42,851 nt of DNA from positions 1 through 42,851 of the forward strand of contig CALUUH010000017.1 in the NCBI GenBank assembly GCA_944323875.1. Reading direction: 5' to 3'. This document shows positions 1 through 8,008 of this stretch, piece by piece (the stretch's first letter is position 1; the number at the start of each line of letters is the position of its first letter). The notes beneath the pieces were generated by a model. The model made no database searches and had not been told where the DNA came from. It was given only the letters and a program-made list of their open reading frames with translations. The stretch is from Candidatus Gastranaerophilales bacterium (GTDB lineage: Bacteria > Cyanobacteriota > Vampirovibrionia > Gastranaerophilales > Gastranaerophilaceae). The translations under genes and the position numbers were made by a program.

Positions 1-133
1 AGCGTTCCCTTTCGTTTCTTTCCTTACTCTCTTTATCGGATTTTTCATATATTTTCTTTAATTTTCTTACTCTTTTTTTTACATTTTGTAATATTTGTGA
101 TATATATTTTACAAAAGCCCTATAAATAGGACT

Positions 134-183
134 TTTACGCGATTACAATTGCACTATATAATGTAACATTTTGTCAAAAATGT
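134..183 (+). promoter_or_regulatory. Promoter and operator-like palindrome before the FAD oxidoreductase gene
   Basis: A -10 box TATAAT lies at 157-162, with a weak -35 TTTACG at 134-139 and a 17-base spacer. This would start transcription near 169 and give a leader of about 90 bases. The perfect inverted repeat ACATTTT-GTCA-AAAATGT (166-183) sits on the predicted start, where a dimeric repressor could bind. ACATTTTGT also occurs at 81-89. The rest of 1-253 is AT-rich with no gene seen. Confidence 0.5.
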
Positions 184-259
184 ATTCACAATCTATTTTA
201 TTTAGTGTTTGTTTAGGCTATATTCTATTGGTTGAAAAAATCAGATTGGAGATATGATA

Positions 260-1633
260 ATGTATAATGTAGCAATTGTTGGTGCTGGTCCTGCGGGTAT
301 TTTTGCGGCTTTAGAGATTACAAAGCTTAAACCGGACTGGAAGGTCGTTCTTGTTGAAAAGGGACAAAAAATTGAAAATCGCAAGTGTCTTTTGCGTGAA
401 GGATATGAAAAATGTCCGTCCTGTAAAAAATGCGGATTGCTTTGCGGCTGGGGCGGCGCCGGTGCTTTTTCTGACGGTAAATTAACTCTTACGCCTGATG
501 TTGGCGGTCATCTCGTCGACTATATGAGCAGACAAAAGGTCGAAGAACTGATTGACTATGCAGATCATTTATATCTTGATTTCGGGGCTACTGATGAGGT
601 TTTTGGTACTGATATGAAAACTTTTCAGGAGCTTGAAAGACAGGCTGCGCTGGCTGAATTAAAACTTGTTCATTCTCCGGTCAGACACCTTGGAACAGAG
701 AGAAGTCTTGATGTATTAAAAAATATGCAGGATTATCTGGATGAAAGAATTACTATATTAAATAATGTTTCAGCAAAGCACTTAATAGTTGAATGTGAAC
801 AGGTTAAGGGACTTGTGCTGGATAACGGTGAAACAATAAGAGCTGATTATACTATTATTGCTCCGGGGCGTGAAGGTGCAGATTGGTTAACTCATGAATT
901 TGCCGAAAATAAAATCGGTATGGTTAACAATGCGGTCGATGTGGGGGTACGTGTAGAACTTCCGGCTCCGGTATTTCAGCCTTTGACTGATAAACTGTAT
1001 GAATCAAAGCTTGTTTACTACTCTCCTACATTCGGGGATGAAGTCAGAACTTTCTGTATGAATCCGAACGGAGAAGTTGTTCAGGAAAATTATAACGGAA
1101 TAGCAACGGTTAACGGTCACAGTTATGCTGAAAAAACGACTAATAATACAAACTTTGCTTTACTTGTCAGCAAAAAGTTTACTGAGCCGTTTAAAGAGCC
1201 TATCCAATACGGGCAGCATATTGCAAGTCTTGCGAATATGCTGGGCGGCGGTATTCTTGTTCAGCGTTTCGGTGACTTGCTTGAAGGACGTCGTTCTACT
1301 CCGGAAAGAATTAATTCCAGCATAATCAAACCGACTCTTGCCTGTGCAACTCCGGGGGATTTGAGTCTTGTAATCCCTTACAGGCAGATGTTAAGTATCA
1401 TTGAAATGATTTATGCGCTCGACAAAATCGCGCCGGGTACGGCTTCAAGATATACTCTATTATATGGTATTGAAGTTAAATTCTATTCTGCACGTGTTAA
1501 ACTCACAGAAGAATTAGAAACCGAAAATGTTAAAAATCTTTTTGCAATAGGTGACGGCGCCGGTGTAACCAGAGGGCTTATTCAGGCTTCTGCATCAGGT
1601 ATACATGTTGCAAGAACTATTTGCGCAAGATAA
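260..1633 (+). CDS. NAD(P)/FAD-dependent oxidoreductase (COG2509-like)
   Basis: The protein (457 aa) opens with a dinucleotide-binding strand-loop-helix carrying GAGPAG, and ends with a second FAD-contact motif, AIGDGAGVTRGLIQA. A cysteine-rich stretch near residues 37-56 (CPSCKKCGLLC followed by GWGGAGAFSDGKL) is typical of the uncharacterised COG2509 dehydrogenase family and could hold a redox disulfide or metal. The substrate is unknown and the protein is probably cytosolic. An ATG at 254 is also possible, but GGAG at 248-251 lies only two bases from it and eight from the ATG at 260, so 260 is preferred. The histidine kinase gene follows closely but appears to have its own promoter. Confidence 0.85.
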   Translation: MYNVAIVGAGPAGIFAALEITKLKPDWKVVLVEKGQKIENRKCLLREGYEKCPSCKKCGLLCGWGGAGAFSDGKLTLTPDVGGHLVDYMSRQKVEELIDYADHLYLDFGATDEVFGTDMKTFQELERQAALAELKLVHSPVRHLGTERSLDVLKNMQDYLDERITILNNVSAKHLIVECEQVKGLVLDNGETIRADYTIIAPGREGADWLTHEFAENKIGMVNNAVDVGVRVELPAPVFQPLTDKLYESKLVYYSPTFGDEVRTFCMNPNGEVVQENYNGIATVNGHSYAEKTTNNTNFALLVSKKFTEPFKEPIQYGQHIASLANMLGGGILVQRFGDLLEGRRSTPERINSSIIKPTLACATPGDLSLVIPYRQMLSIIEMIYALDKIAPGTASRYTLLYGIEVKFYSARVKLTEELETENVKNLFAIGDGAGVTRGLIQASASGIHVARTICAR

Positions 1634-1638
1634 TTAGT

Positions 1639-1667
1639 TTGTGCTTTTTAACTTCAGGTGTTATAAT
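1639..1667 (+). promoter_or_regulatory. Promoter predicting a leaderless histidine kinase mRNA
   Basis: TTGTGC (1639-1644), a 17-base spacer and a perfect TATAAT (1662-1667) end exactly six bases before the ATG at 1674. With normal spacing the first transcribed base is the A of the start codon. No SD-like sequence lies in front of this ATG. The same geometry recurs at 30278-30306. Confidence 0.55.
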
Positions 1668-1673
1668 TTCAGT

Positions 1674-3467
1674 ATGAGCAGTGCAAAGGTTAGTTTAACA
1701 ACTCAAAACAGATTGATTATTACCGGACTTATATTAAGTACGGTTTTAATCGTTGCGATAGCTGTATTTGCGATATTTAATATACAAAAGAAACTGAATA
1801 TCGGCTATCAGAATTTCGGTCAGGTTATCTCAAAAACTCTGGCTATTGAGAGTGTTGAAATAACCAGAGGGCTGGATATTGAGGCTACCAAGAAAATTTT
1901 AAAAACACATTCTGACAGCATATTAAAAAGTCATAATGATATTATATATATCGAATTTCGTGATTCTGCCGGTAATATAATATATTCAGGTAGAAATCCG
2001 CATAAGGACACGGATAAAGTCCCGAGTATAACTGTAAGTTCGCCGATGATAACGCAGAACGGAACAAATATGGGATCTGTTACTGTCGGGCTTTCGGGAA
2101 ATATCATAAGTGAAATATCAAGCACAACACGCGCTTCATTATTATTTGTTTTTACTGTTGCATGGATTGTATTTGCGTTTGTGATTTTGATAAATACATA
2201 TCTTATAACGCGTGAGCTTCGAATACTGCATGAAGGTGTTTCAAAAATTTCACACGGCGCTTTCGGGTATAAAATTGAGGGCAAGGACGTAAGTTCAGAG
2301 GTCAAAGAGCTTTTTGACGCTTTTAACGATATGTCCGGCAGGCTTCATATTTACGAAGAACAGAATATTGAGCAATTGACTCTTGAGCGTAACAAACTGG
2401 AGGCGGTTTTGTTGAGTATCGCAAACGGTGTTGTTGTATGCGATAATTATGACAATGTTGTCCTTATTAATAATCATGCACAGCAGCTTCTGGAAGTTGA
2501 AGAAGATCAGTTGTTAGACACAAAAATACAGCAGTATATGGATACAGAAGGAAATTTCTGTTTTAAGGATAAAATTGAGGAATTTAAGGATACTCCGCTG
2601 GAGCAAATTCAAAGCAAGCCTATTGTGTTTAATATTGAAATTGACAAGCGTGTTCTTAAATCAATTATTTCCCCTATGTTTACGCGAAATAACGACTATG
2701 TAGGTTATATTATCGTTCTGATTGATGTGACAAAAGAAACCGAAATGGATCAGATGCGTGCGCATTTTATCTCAAATGTTTCCCATGAATTGCGCACACC
2801 GGTTACGGTTTTAAGAAGTTATATTGACACATTATATAATTACGGTGATGAGTTTGATGAAACTACGAAAAAGGAATTTGTTGCAACACTAAATCAGGAA
2901 ATTATCAGATTGAACCAGATGGTTAATGATATTCTGGACTTTTCAAAACTGGAAGCAAACGACAGTGTTGAAAAATCACCGAATAATATAATAGAGCTTG
3001 TTGAGCGCTGTGCAAATCAGGTACAAATTCTTTTGAAAGAGCGAAATCTTAAAATCTCTATTACCAAAGATGAAAATATCCCGACAGCTGTTTTCAATTA
3101 CAACAGCATAGAACGTGCACTCACAAATTATATCTCTAATGCAATAAAATATTCACCTGAGAACGGTGAAATTAAAATCGCAGTTACGACTTTAAACAAC
3201 AATAATGATATTCAGGTTACGGTAACCGATCAGGGATGCGGAATAGCACCTGAATTTCAGAAAAAAGTATTTGACAGATTTTTCCGCGTAGAAAATGATA
3301 CGCATACGGTAAAAGGTACAGGCCTTGGTCTGCATCTGGTAAAAACAACTATAGAAAAGCACCATGACGGACAGGTATTTGTACATTCAGAGCCGGGTAA
3401 AGGTTCTACTTTCGGATTTATTATTCCGGTTGCACCTGTTGATGATAAAATCACAATGGATAAATAA
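1674..3467 (+). CDS. Membrane sensor histidine kinase with HAMP and PAS domains
   Basis: The 597-aa protein has an N-terminal membrane helix (about residues 13-36), an extracytoplasmic sensor region, a second helix (about 155-178), a HAMP linker, a PAS-like domain (about 240-350) and a complete kinase core. The H-box SHELRTP has its phospho-accepting histidine at 371. It is followed by an N-box (NYISNAIKYS), the G1 box DQGCGIA, the F box FDRFF and the G2 box GTGLGL near 548. It resembles the PhoR/WalK group. No response regulator is adjacent, so it is an orphan here. A GTG at 1641 would extend the protein by 11 residues. I prefer the ATG at 1674 because a TATAAT box is placed for leaderless initiation there. 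Confidence 0.9.
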   Translation: MSSAKVSLTTQNRLIITGLILSTVLIVAIAVFAIFNIQKKLNIGYQNFGQVISKTLAIESVEITRGLDIEATKKILKTHSDSILKSHNDIIYIEFRDSAGNIIYSGRNPHKDTDKVPSITVSSPMITQNGTNMGSVTVGLSGNIISEISSTTRASLLFVFTVAWIVFAFVILINTYLITRELRILHEGVSKISHGAFGYKIEGKDVSSEVKELFDAFNDMSGRLHIYEEQNIEQLTLERNKLEAVLLSIANGVVVCDNYDNVVLINNHAQQLLEVEEDQLLDTKIQQYMDTEGNFCFKDKIEEFKDTPLEQIQSKPIVFNIEIDKRVLKSIISPMFTRNNDYVGYIIVLIDVTKETEMDQMRAHFISNVSHELRTPVTVLRSYIDTLYNYGDEFDETTKKEFVATLNQEIIRLNQMVNDILDFSKLEANDSVEKSPNNIIELVERCANQVQILLKERNLKISITKDENIPTAVFNYNSIERALTNYISNAIKYSPENGEIKIAVTTLNNNNDIQVTVTDQGCGIAPEFQKKVFDRFFRVENDTHTVKGTGLGLHLVKTTIEKHHDGQVFVHSEPGKGSTFGFIIPVAPVDDKITMDK

Positions 3468-3487
3468 CAAAATCTTCTGATAAAAAT

Positions 3488-4447
3488 ATGATTAAAAGCA
3501 TCACAAATAATCCTGATAATTCAAATATTCAATATGCTCATAATGCTGCAATAAATGTAGCCGGAACAGCCGGCGGCATTATCGGCGCCCGCATACTCAG
3601 CAGAGCGTCGAGAATACCTGCAATGCCTGTTATTCACAATCTCGTAAAACTGGAACGTTCGGTTTCTGTTGAACACAGCCGAACTATTCTGGATGCTTTA
3701 GAACAGATGAAAAATAACAGTGTTTTAAAGGATACAAATTTTGAAACTAAAATATTTGATAAAGCGACTTTTGAAGATGCGGATATGTCCAAAAAATACC
3801 AGACTGCCATAAGAGTTGACAAGAAGTTGTCTAAATTTATTAAAAGTGATGCCATACGCGCATATATTGCAGGCACATACAGCAAGAGACCTCTATACGC
3901 TATTATTAAAGGAGCAGGAGCAGCGTACGCGGAAGAAAAGAACATGGCATATTTTGCAGATAATTATCTTATTGCAGGCCCGCACGAATACGGGCATGCA
4001 ATTATTCATAATACTAAAGGCACTTTGGGAAAATTTTTATCCAATGCTTATGCCTTTATCGGGCGTCATAGAATTTCTAATAAGGTTTTGATACTGGGCT
4101 TGCTGGCAAGAAATCATAGTGACAAAGATGAAAAAGATTTGAATACTTTTGAAAAAGCCGAAAAGCGGTTTCATAAGTATTTACCGTTTATTACCGGCGC
4201 TTTAAGTATTCCGTGTTTATTCAATGAGGCGCAGGCCTCAATTACCGTCGCAAAGTATATGAAGCCGCTTTTACCGCAAAAAGTGTTTAAACAGATGAAT
4301 AAAGGTAATATTATGGGATTTGCCACTTATGTAATGGCGGCTGCATTAAATATGGGCTGTGTTGCAGCCGGAGTAAAAATTAAAGACGCAACCTGCAATG
4401 CGCTTAAAAAATACTTTTCATCAAAAGAGGAAAATAAGCCTAGTTGA
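3488..4447 (+). CDS. Unknown membrane protein with an HExxH (HEYGH) motif
   Basis: The family is not recognised. The 319-aa product has a glycine-rich hydrophobic segment near residues 20-45 and further hydrophobic stretches near 235-250 and 275-300. HEYGH at residues 166-170, in the hydrophobic setting YLIAGPHEYGHAII, matches the HExxH zinc site of gluzincin and M48/M50-type metalloproteases. A downstream glutamate or aspartate third ligand cannot be assigned with confidence. If active, it would be a membrane-bound zinc peptidase. It follows the histidine kinase by 20 bases and probably shares its transcript. It has no clear SD. Its 3' end overlaps the convergent TPR gene by eight bases. Confidence 0.7.
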   Translation: MIKSITNNPDNSNIQYAHNAAINVAGTAGGIIGARILSRASRIPAMPVIHNLVKLERSVSVEHSRTILDALEQMKNNSVLKDTNFETKIFDKATFEDADMSKKYQTAIRVDKKLSKFIKSDAIRAYIAGTYSKRPLYAIIKGAGAAYAEEKNMAYFADNYLIAGPHEYGHAIIHNTKGTLGKFLSNAYAFIGRHRISNKVLILGLLARNHSDKDEKDLNTFEKAEKRFHKYLPFITGALSIPCLFNEAQASITVAKYMKPLLPQKVFKQMNKGNIMGFATYVMAAALNMGCVAAGVKIKDATCNALKKYFSSKEENKPS

Positions 4448-6032
4448 ATAGCGCATTAATTTTATCAATTATTTCCTGCGGATCCATTTCGTTAGTAACT
4501 TTGTTTATATCCTGCGCTATCTGGTATAATTTTGCCGCCTCAATTTTGTCGCCGGTGATTGTAATTGCGCGCGCAAGATTGAAATGCGCAAGTGCGTAAT
4601 TCGGGTTGCATTCTATGGATTTTTTAAATAATTCTATTGCTTTTTGAACTCTGCCCAAATCATCAAGATAGATTACGCCGAGGTTGTTGTATGCTATATC
4701 ATAATTATTATCATATTCAATTGCCAGCCCGTATTCCTTAATGGCTTCATCAATATCGCCTTTGCCCCAGTAAAGGAAGCCCAAATTACAGTGAATTTTT
4801 GCATTATTCGGGTCTAAATCCAGTGCATTACGATAAACGGCAAGTGCGTTATCTACATCTTCTTTGTCATAAAATGCACTGCCTAAATTAACATATATAT
4901 CTATGTCATTAGGCGTCAAAAGATAAGCACTCTGATAGGAACTTATAGCCGCATCAAGATCTTTTTTGGATTCCTGATAAACATAGCCGAGTGTCTGGTT
5001 TATGATACTTGTCCACTGCTTGCGCGGGTTCAGGGTAACTGCAGTTTGAAAATGCGAAATAGCGCCTTCTAAATCCCCTTTTATATAAAGAATATTCGCA
5101 AGATTTGAATGAACATCCGGCATGTTTGGCATAAGCTGGATTAATTTCAAATAAATTTCAACAGCGCTGTCATAATCCCCCTGTTCTTCGTAAGCCTGAC
5201 AGAGATGTCTGTAGGCCGGAATGTTAAGGCTGTCGAGCCAGATAGCCATTTTGTATTCGGTTATTGCATCATCAAATCTTCCCATTGCGCGGTATAAATC
5301 ACCTAACAGGCAATATAAATTCACCATGCCCGGAGCTTTTTCTATTGCATTTGTGTAAAGTTCAATAGCTTCGTTTAACTGGTTTGTCTGGATGTAAATA
5401 AGACCTTTCCAGAACACAGGTGCAAATTTCAGATAAGATATTGCCCGGAATACGTTATTTATAGCTATTTTATCAAATGGCAATGTCAAAAGTGACAAAA
5501 TATATTCGTATTTTGACATGAACCAGTTTTTAAAACTTCTGTAAGATGAAACTTTGTATAGATTAGATAGAAGAAAATGAGCACAAGAGCTTGAAAAAGG
5601 CGCATATTTAACAGCTTTTTTCGCATTCATTGCCGCTTCTAAAAATCTTGCACGTTTGGTATAGGTTTCGGCAAGCAGATAATAGGCTTTTGCATATTTA
5701 TTGTCTTTTGATATCGCCATATCAAGATAATTAACAGCCTTGTCCAAATCCCCTTTAAAATAATGTGCCTGACCTATCTTAAAGTAAATTTCAGGAGAGT
5801 CTATATAACTTTCTAATGCCCGCTGATATTCAGTTATTGCTTCATCAACATATTGGCATGAGTTATAAATATCAAGATGCCATTCAAGGTATAAATCCCC
5901 TAATCTCACATGCAAATCGGGGTTGGTCGGATCTTCCTGCAAACCAAGCTGGCAAAGTTCAATCGCGTTTTTGACATTGCCGGTTTGCCGTTCTTTATTA
6001 ATCTTTTTTTCCAGTGTTTTTACGTTTGTCAT
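4440..6032 (-). CDS. Tetratricopeptide-repeat protein
   Basis: The 530-aa protein consists almost entirely of 34-residue TPR units, roughly a dozen. Recurrent signatures are A-x-YY-L-A-x-x-Y, the LDPNNAKIHCNLGFLY type, and acidic turns such as GDIDEAI or GDLDKAV. No signal peptide or membrane helix is evident, so a cytosolic scaffold or chaperone role is most likely. The partner cannot be named. Residues about 165-200 break the repeat register and may be a linker. The ATG is at 6032, and the region between it and the divergent synthase gene carries promoters for the latter. The 3' end overlaps the convergent HEYGH gene. Confidence 0.9.
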   Translation of the reverse strand: MTNVKTLEKKINKERQTGNVKNAIELCQLGLQEDPTNPDLHVRLGDLYLEWHLDIYNSCQYVDEAITEYQRALESYIDSPEIYFKIGQAHYFKGDLDKAVNYLDMAISKDNKYAKAYYLLAETYTKRARFLEAAMNAKKAVKYAPFSSSCAHFLLSNLYKVSSYRSFKNWFMSKYEYILSLLTLPFDKIAINNVFRAISYLKFAPVFWKGLIYIQTNQLNEAIELYTNAIEKAPGMVNLYCLLGDLYRAMGRFDDAITEYKMAIWLDSLNIPAYRHLCQAYEEQGDYDSAVEIYLKLIQLMPNMPDVHSNLANILYIKGDLEGAISHFQTAVTLNPRKQWTSIINQTLGYVYQESKKDLDAAISSYQSAYLLTPNDIDIYVNLGSAFYDKEDVDNALAVYRNALDLDPNNAKIHCNLGFLYWGKGDIDEAIKEYGLAIEYDNNYDIAYNNLGVIYLDDLGRVQKAIELFKKSIECNPNYALAHFNLARAITITGDKIEAAKLYQIAQDINKVTNEMDPQEIIDKINALFN

Positions 6033-6051
6033 AATTATCTTTTAAAACTGC

Positions 6052-6125
6052 TTGACATGAAACTTTAATAGCTTCATACTAGACATTGTAAATAATTTGG
6101 ATTAAAAATGCAAGTCGTTTATAAT
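6052..6125 (+). promoter_or_regulatory. Tandem promoters for the citrate/homocitrate-type synthase gene
   Basis: There is a perfect -35 TTGACA at 6052-6057 with a 17-base spacer to CATACT (6075-6080). Downstream, TTGGAT (6097-6102), a 17-base spacer and a perfect TATAAT (6120-6125) form a second candidate. The SD AAGGAG at 6148-6153 precedes the ATG at 6159. Confidence 0.5.
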
Positions 6126-6158
6126 TAATAGTATAATAAAATTCGGCAAGGAGTCAAA

Positions 6159-7469
6159 ATGAAAGAAAACAGAATTTATTTTGTGGATGTTACAAACAGG
6201 GACGGAGTGCAGACTTCCCGCTTAGGTCTGGCAAAGCTGGAAAAAACGATTATTAACTTAATGCTGGATGATATGGGAATAACTCAGTCTGAATTCGGTT
6301 TCCCGACAACTGACCACGAAATAAATTACCTCAATGGCAACCTTGAACTCGTTGAACTCGGCGTAATTTCAAAAACAAAACTTTCAGGCTGGATGAGAAG
6401 TATAGTTCAGGATGTTGAACTTTCATTCAAAAATGTGCCGAAATTGAAGAACATAAATCTTTCGCAATCAACTTCTGAGCAGATGATTAACGGTAAATAT
6501 CAAGGAAAAAAGACACCTGAGGATATGATAGCAATGACTTATGATGCTGTTCAGTGTGCCCGTGCAAAGGGGGCCGGCATAATCGGGGTTAATGCGGAAG
6601 ATGCTTCAAGAAGTGATCTAAAATATCTTATCCGTTATGCAAATAGTGCTAAAAAAGCAGGTGCAGACAGATTTAGATATTGCGATACACTTGGTTATGA
6701 AGATCCAAAGACAACTTACGACAGAATTTATACAATTGCGAAAGAAACCGGCATGTCTGTAGAATTACATTTTCATAATGACCTTGGAATGGCGGTTGCG
6801 TGTTCTGTTATGGGGGCAAAAGCGGCTATAGATGCAGGAGTTGACGCATATATTAATACTGCAATTAACGGTATGGGTGAGCGTGCAGGCAACGCGGATT
6901 TAGTTTCATGCCTCCTTGCAATACTTAAATCAGCAGGATTTAGAGAGCAATACAAGATTGATGAAAATATAGACCTTAGTAAGGCATGGCATATTGCCAA
7001 ATATACATCGTACGCCTTTGGTGTTCCTATTCCTATCAATCAACCGGCTGTTGGTGATAATGCTTTTGCTCATGAATCCGGTATTCACGCAGATGGTGCG
7101 CTTAAAGACAGACGTAATTATGAATTATATGATTTTGAAGAATTAGGACGCGGCGAACCTGAAATTATTGAAACAGGCCGTATGATTACAACAGGTGAAT
7201 ATGGCGGTATTAAGGGTTTCCGTAACGTATATGACAATCTGGAGATAGAATTTAAGGATGAACATGAGGCAAGAAATATCCTTGAACTTGTACGTTTTGC
7301 CAATGTACACACGCAAAAACCTCTTACGACAAGTGAATTAAAATTCATCTACTACTATCCTGATATTGCGGCTAAAATAATGACGGTTTCACCGTACTAT
7401 GAACCGGTTGGTGCGATAAAAGATCGTGTTGACGCACATGTAATAACAAAACCTTGTAAGATTGTATAA
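6159..7469 (+). CDS. Homocitrate/isopropylmalate synthase-family enzyme, possibly Re-citrate synthase
   Basis: The protein (436 aa) is an HMG-lyase-like TIM barrel of the DRE-TIM metallolyase group. The signature DVTNRDGVQTSRLGLAK replaces the usual DTTLRDGEQ. The family metal and substrate motifs ELHFHNDLGMA, NGMGERAGNADL and HESGIHADG follow. It lacks the LeuA C-terminal regulatory domain of about 100 residues, so leucine-feedback 2-isopropylmalate synthase is less likely. From memory, the NRDGVQTSRLG form resembles the anaerobe Re-type citrate synthase (oxaloacetate + acetyl-CoA to citrate), but homocitrate or citramalate synthase cannot be excluded. The SD is strong. The ybaK-like gene starts on the base after its stop codon. 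A LeuC/aconitase-type gene lies 2.4 kb downstream on the same strand. Confidence 0.8.
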   Translation: MKENRIYFVDVTNRDGVQTSRLGLAKLEKTIINLMLDDMGITQSEFGFPTTDHEINYLNGNLELVELGVISKTKLSGWMRSIVQDVELSFKNVPKLKNINLSQSTSEQMINGKYQGKKTPEDMIAMTYDAVQCARAKGAGIIGVNAEDASRSDLKYLIRYANSAKKAGADRFRYCDTLGYEDPKTTYDRIYTIAKETGMSVELHFHNDLGMAVACSVMGAKAAIDAGVDAYINTAINGMGERAGNADLVSCLLAILKSAGFREQYKIDENIDLSKAWHIAKYTSYAFGVPIPINQPAVGDNAFAHESGIHADGALKDRRNYELYDFEELGRGEPEIIETGRMITTGEYGGIKGFRNVYDNLEIEFKDEHEARNILELVRFANVHTQKPLTTSELKFIYYYPDIAAKIMTVSPYYEPVGAIKDRVDAHVITKPCKIV

Positions 7470-7940
7470 ATGAGTATAGAAAAAGTCAGAGAATATTTAA
7501 AAGAATTTAATCGTGAAAAGGATATAATTGAGCTTTCACAGTCCAGTGCTACCGTACCACTCGCGGCGGCTGCACTGGGTGTTGAACCTGCAAGAATTGC
7601 AAAGACTCTTTCATTCAAAGCGGACTCCGGAGCTTTGCTTATTGTGACAGCCGGAGATGCACGTATTGACAATAAAAAATTTAAAAATACCTTTGGGTTT
7701 AAGGCAAAGATGCTCACGTCCGAAGAAGTTATTGAGTATACAGGCCACTCTATCGGAGGCGTATGTCCGTTTGCAATTAACTCTGATGATGTAAAAATTT
7801 ACCTAGATGTTTCTTTAAAACGTTTTACAACTATTTATCCTGCCTGTGGAAGCTCTAATTCCGCCATAGAACTGACCTGTGAGGATTTAGAGAAAATATC
7901 TAAAGCGCTTGATTGGGTTGATATTTGTAATATTTCTTAA
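7470..7940 (+). CDS. YbaK/EbsC-like aminoacyl-tRNA deacylase
   Basis: The 156-aa protein is a single YbaK/prolyl-tRNA-editing domain. It carries the conserved KTLSFKA segment near residue 45, GDARIDNKKF, and the GGVCPFA motif near residue 95. Family members hydrolyse mischarged tRNA, for example Cys-tRNAPro, in trans in the cytosol. The ATG directly abuts the stop codon of the upstream synthase, so the two are translationally coupled. A promoter for the next gene overlaps its last codons. Confidence 0.88.
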   Translation: MSIEKVREYLKEFNREKDIIELSQSSATVPLAAAALGVEPARIAKTLSFKADSGALLIVTAGDARIDNKKFKNTFGFKAKMLTSEEVIEYTGHSIGGVCPFAINSDDVKIYLDVSLKRFTTIYPACGSSNSAIELTCEDLEKISKALDWVDICNIS

Positions 7941-7965
7941 CAATACGTTAAAGTATTACTATAAT
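7937..7965 (+). promoter_or_regulatory. Strong promoter for the coiled-coil protein gene
   Basis: TTAACA (7937-7942, five of six to consensus), a 17-base spacer and a perfect TATAAT (7960-7965) overlap the 3' end of the ybaK-like gene. The spacer contains a small dyad, AATAC-GTTAAA-GTATT (7942-7957). The predicted start is near 7972, leaving a leader of about 37 bases before the ATG at 8009. Confidence 0.6.
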
Positions 7966-8008
7966 TTTGCCGTCTTACATATTAAGGAAAAAAGCAAGGG
8001 AAACGGCT

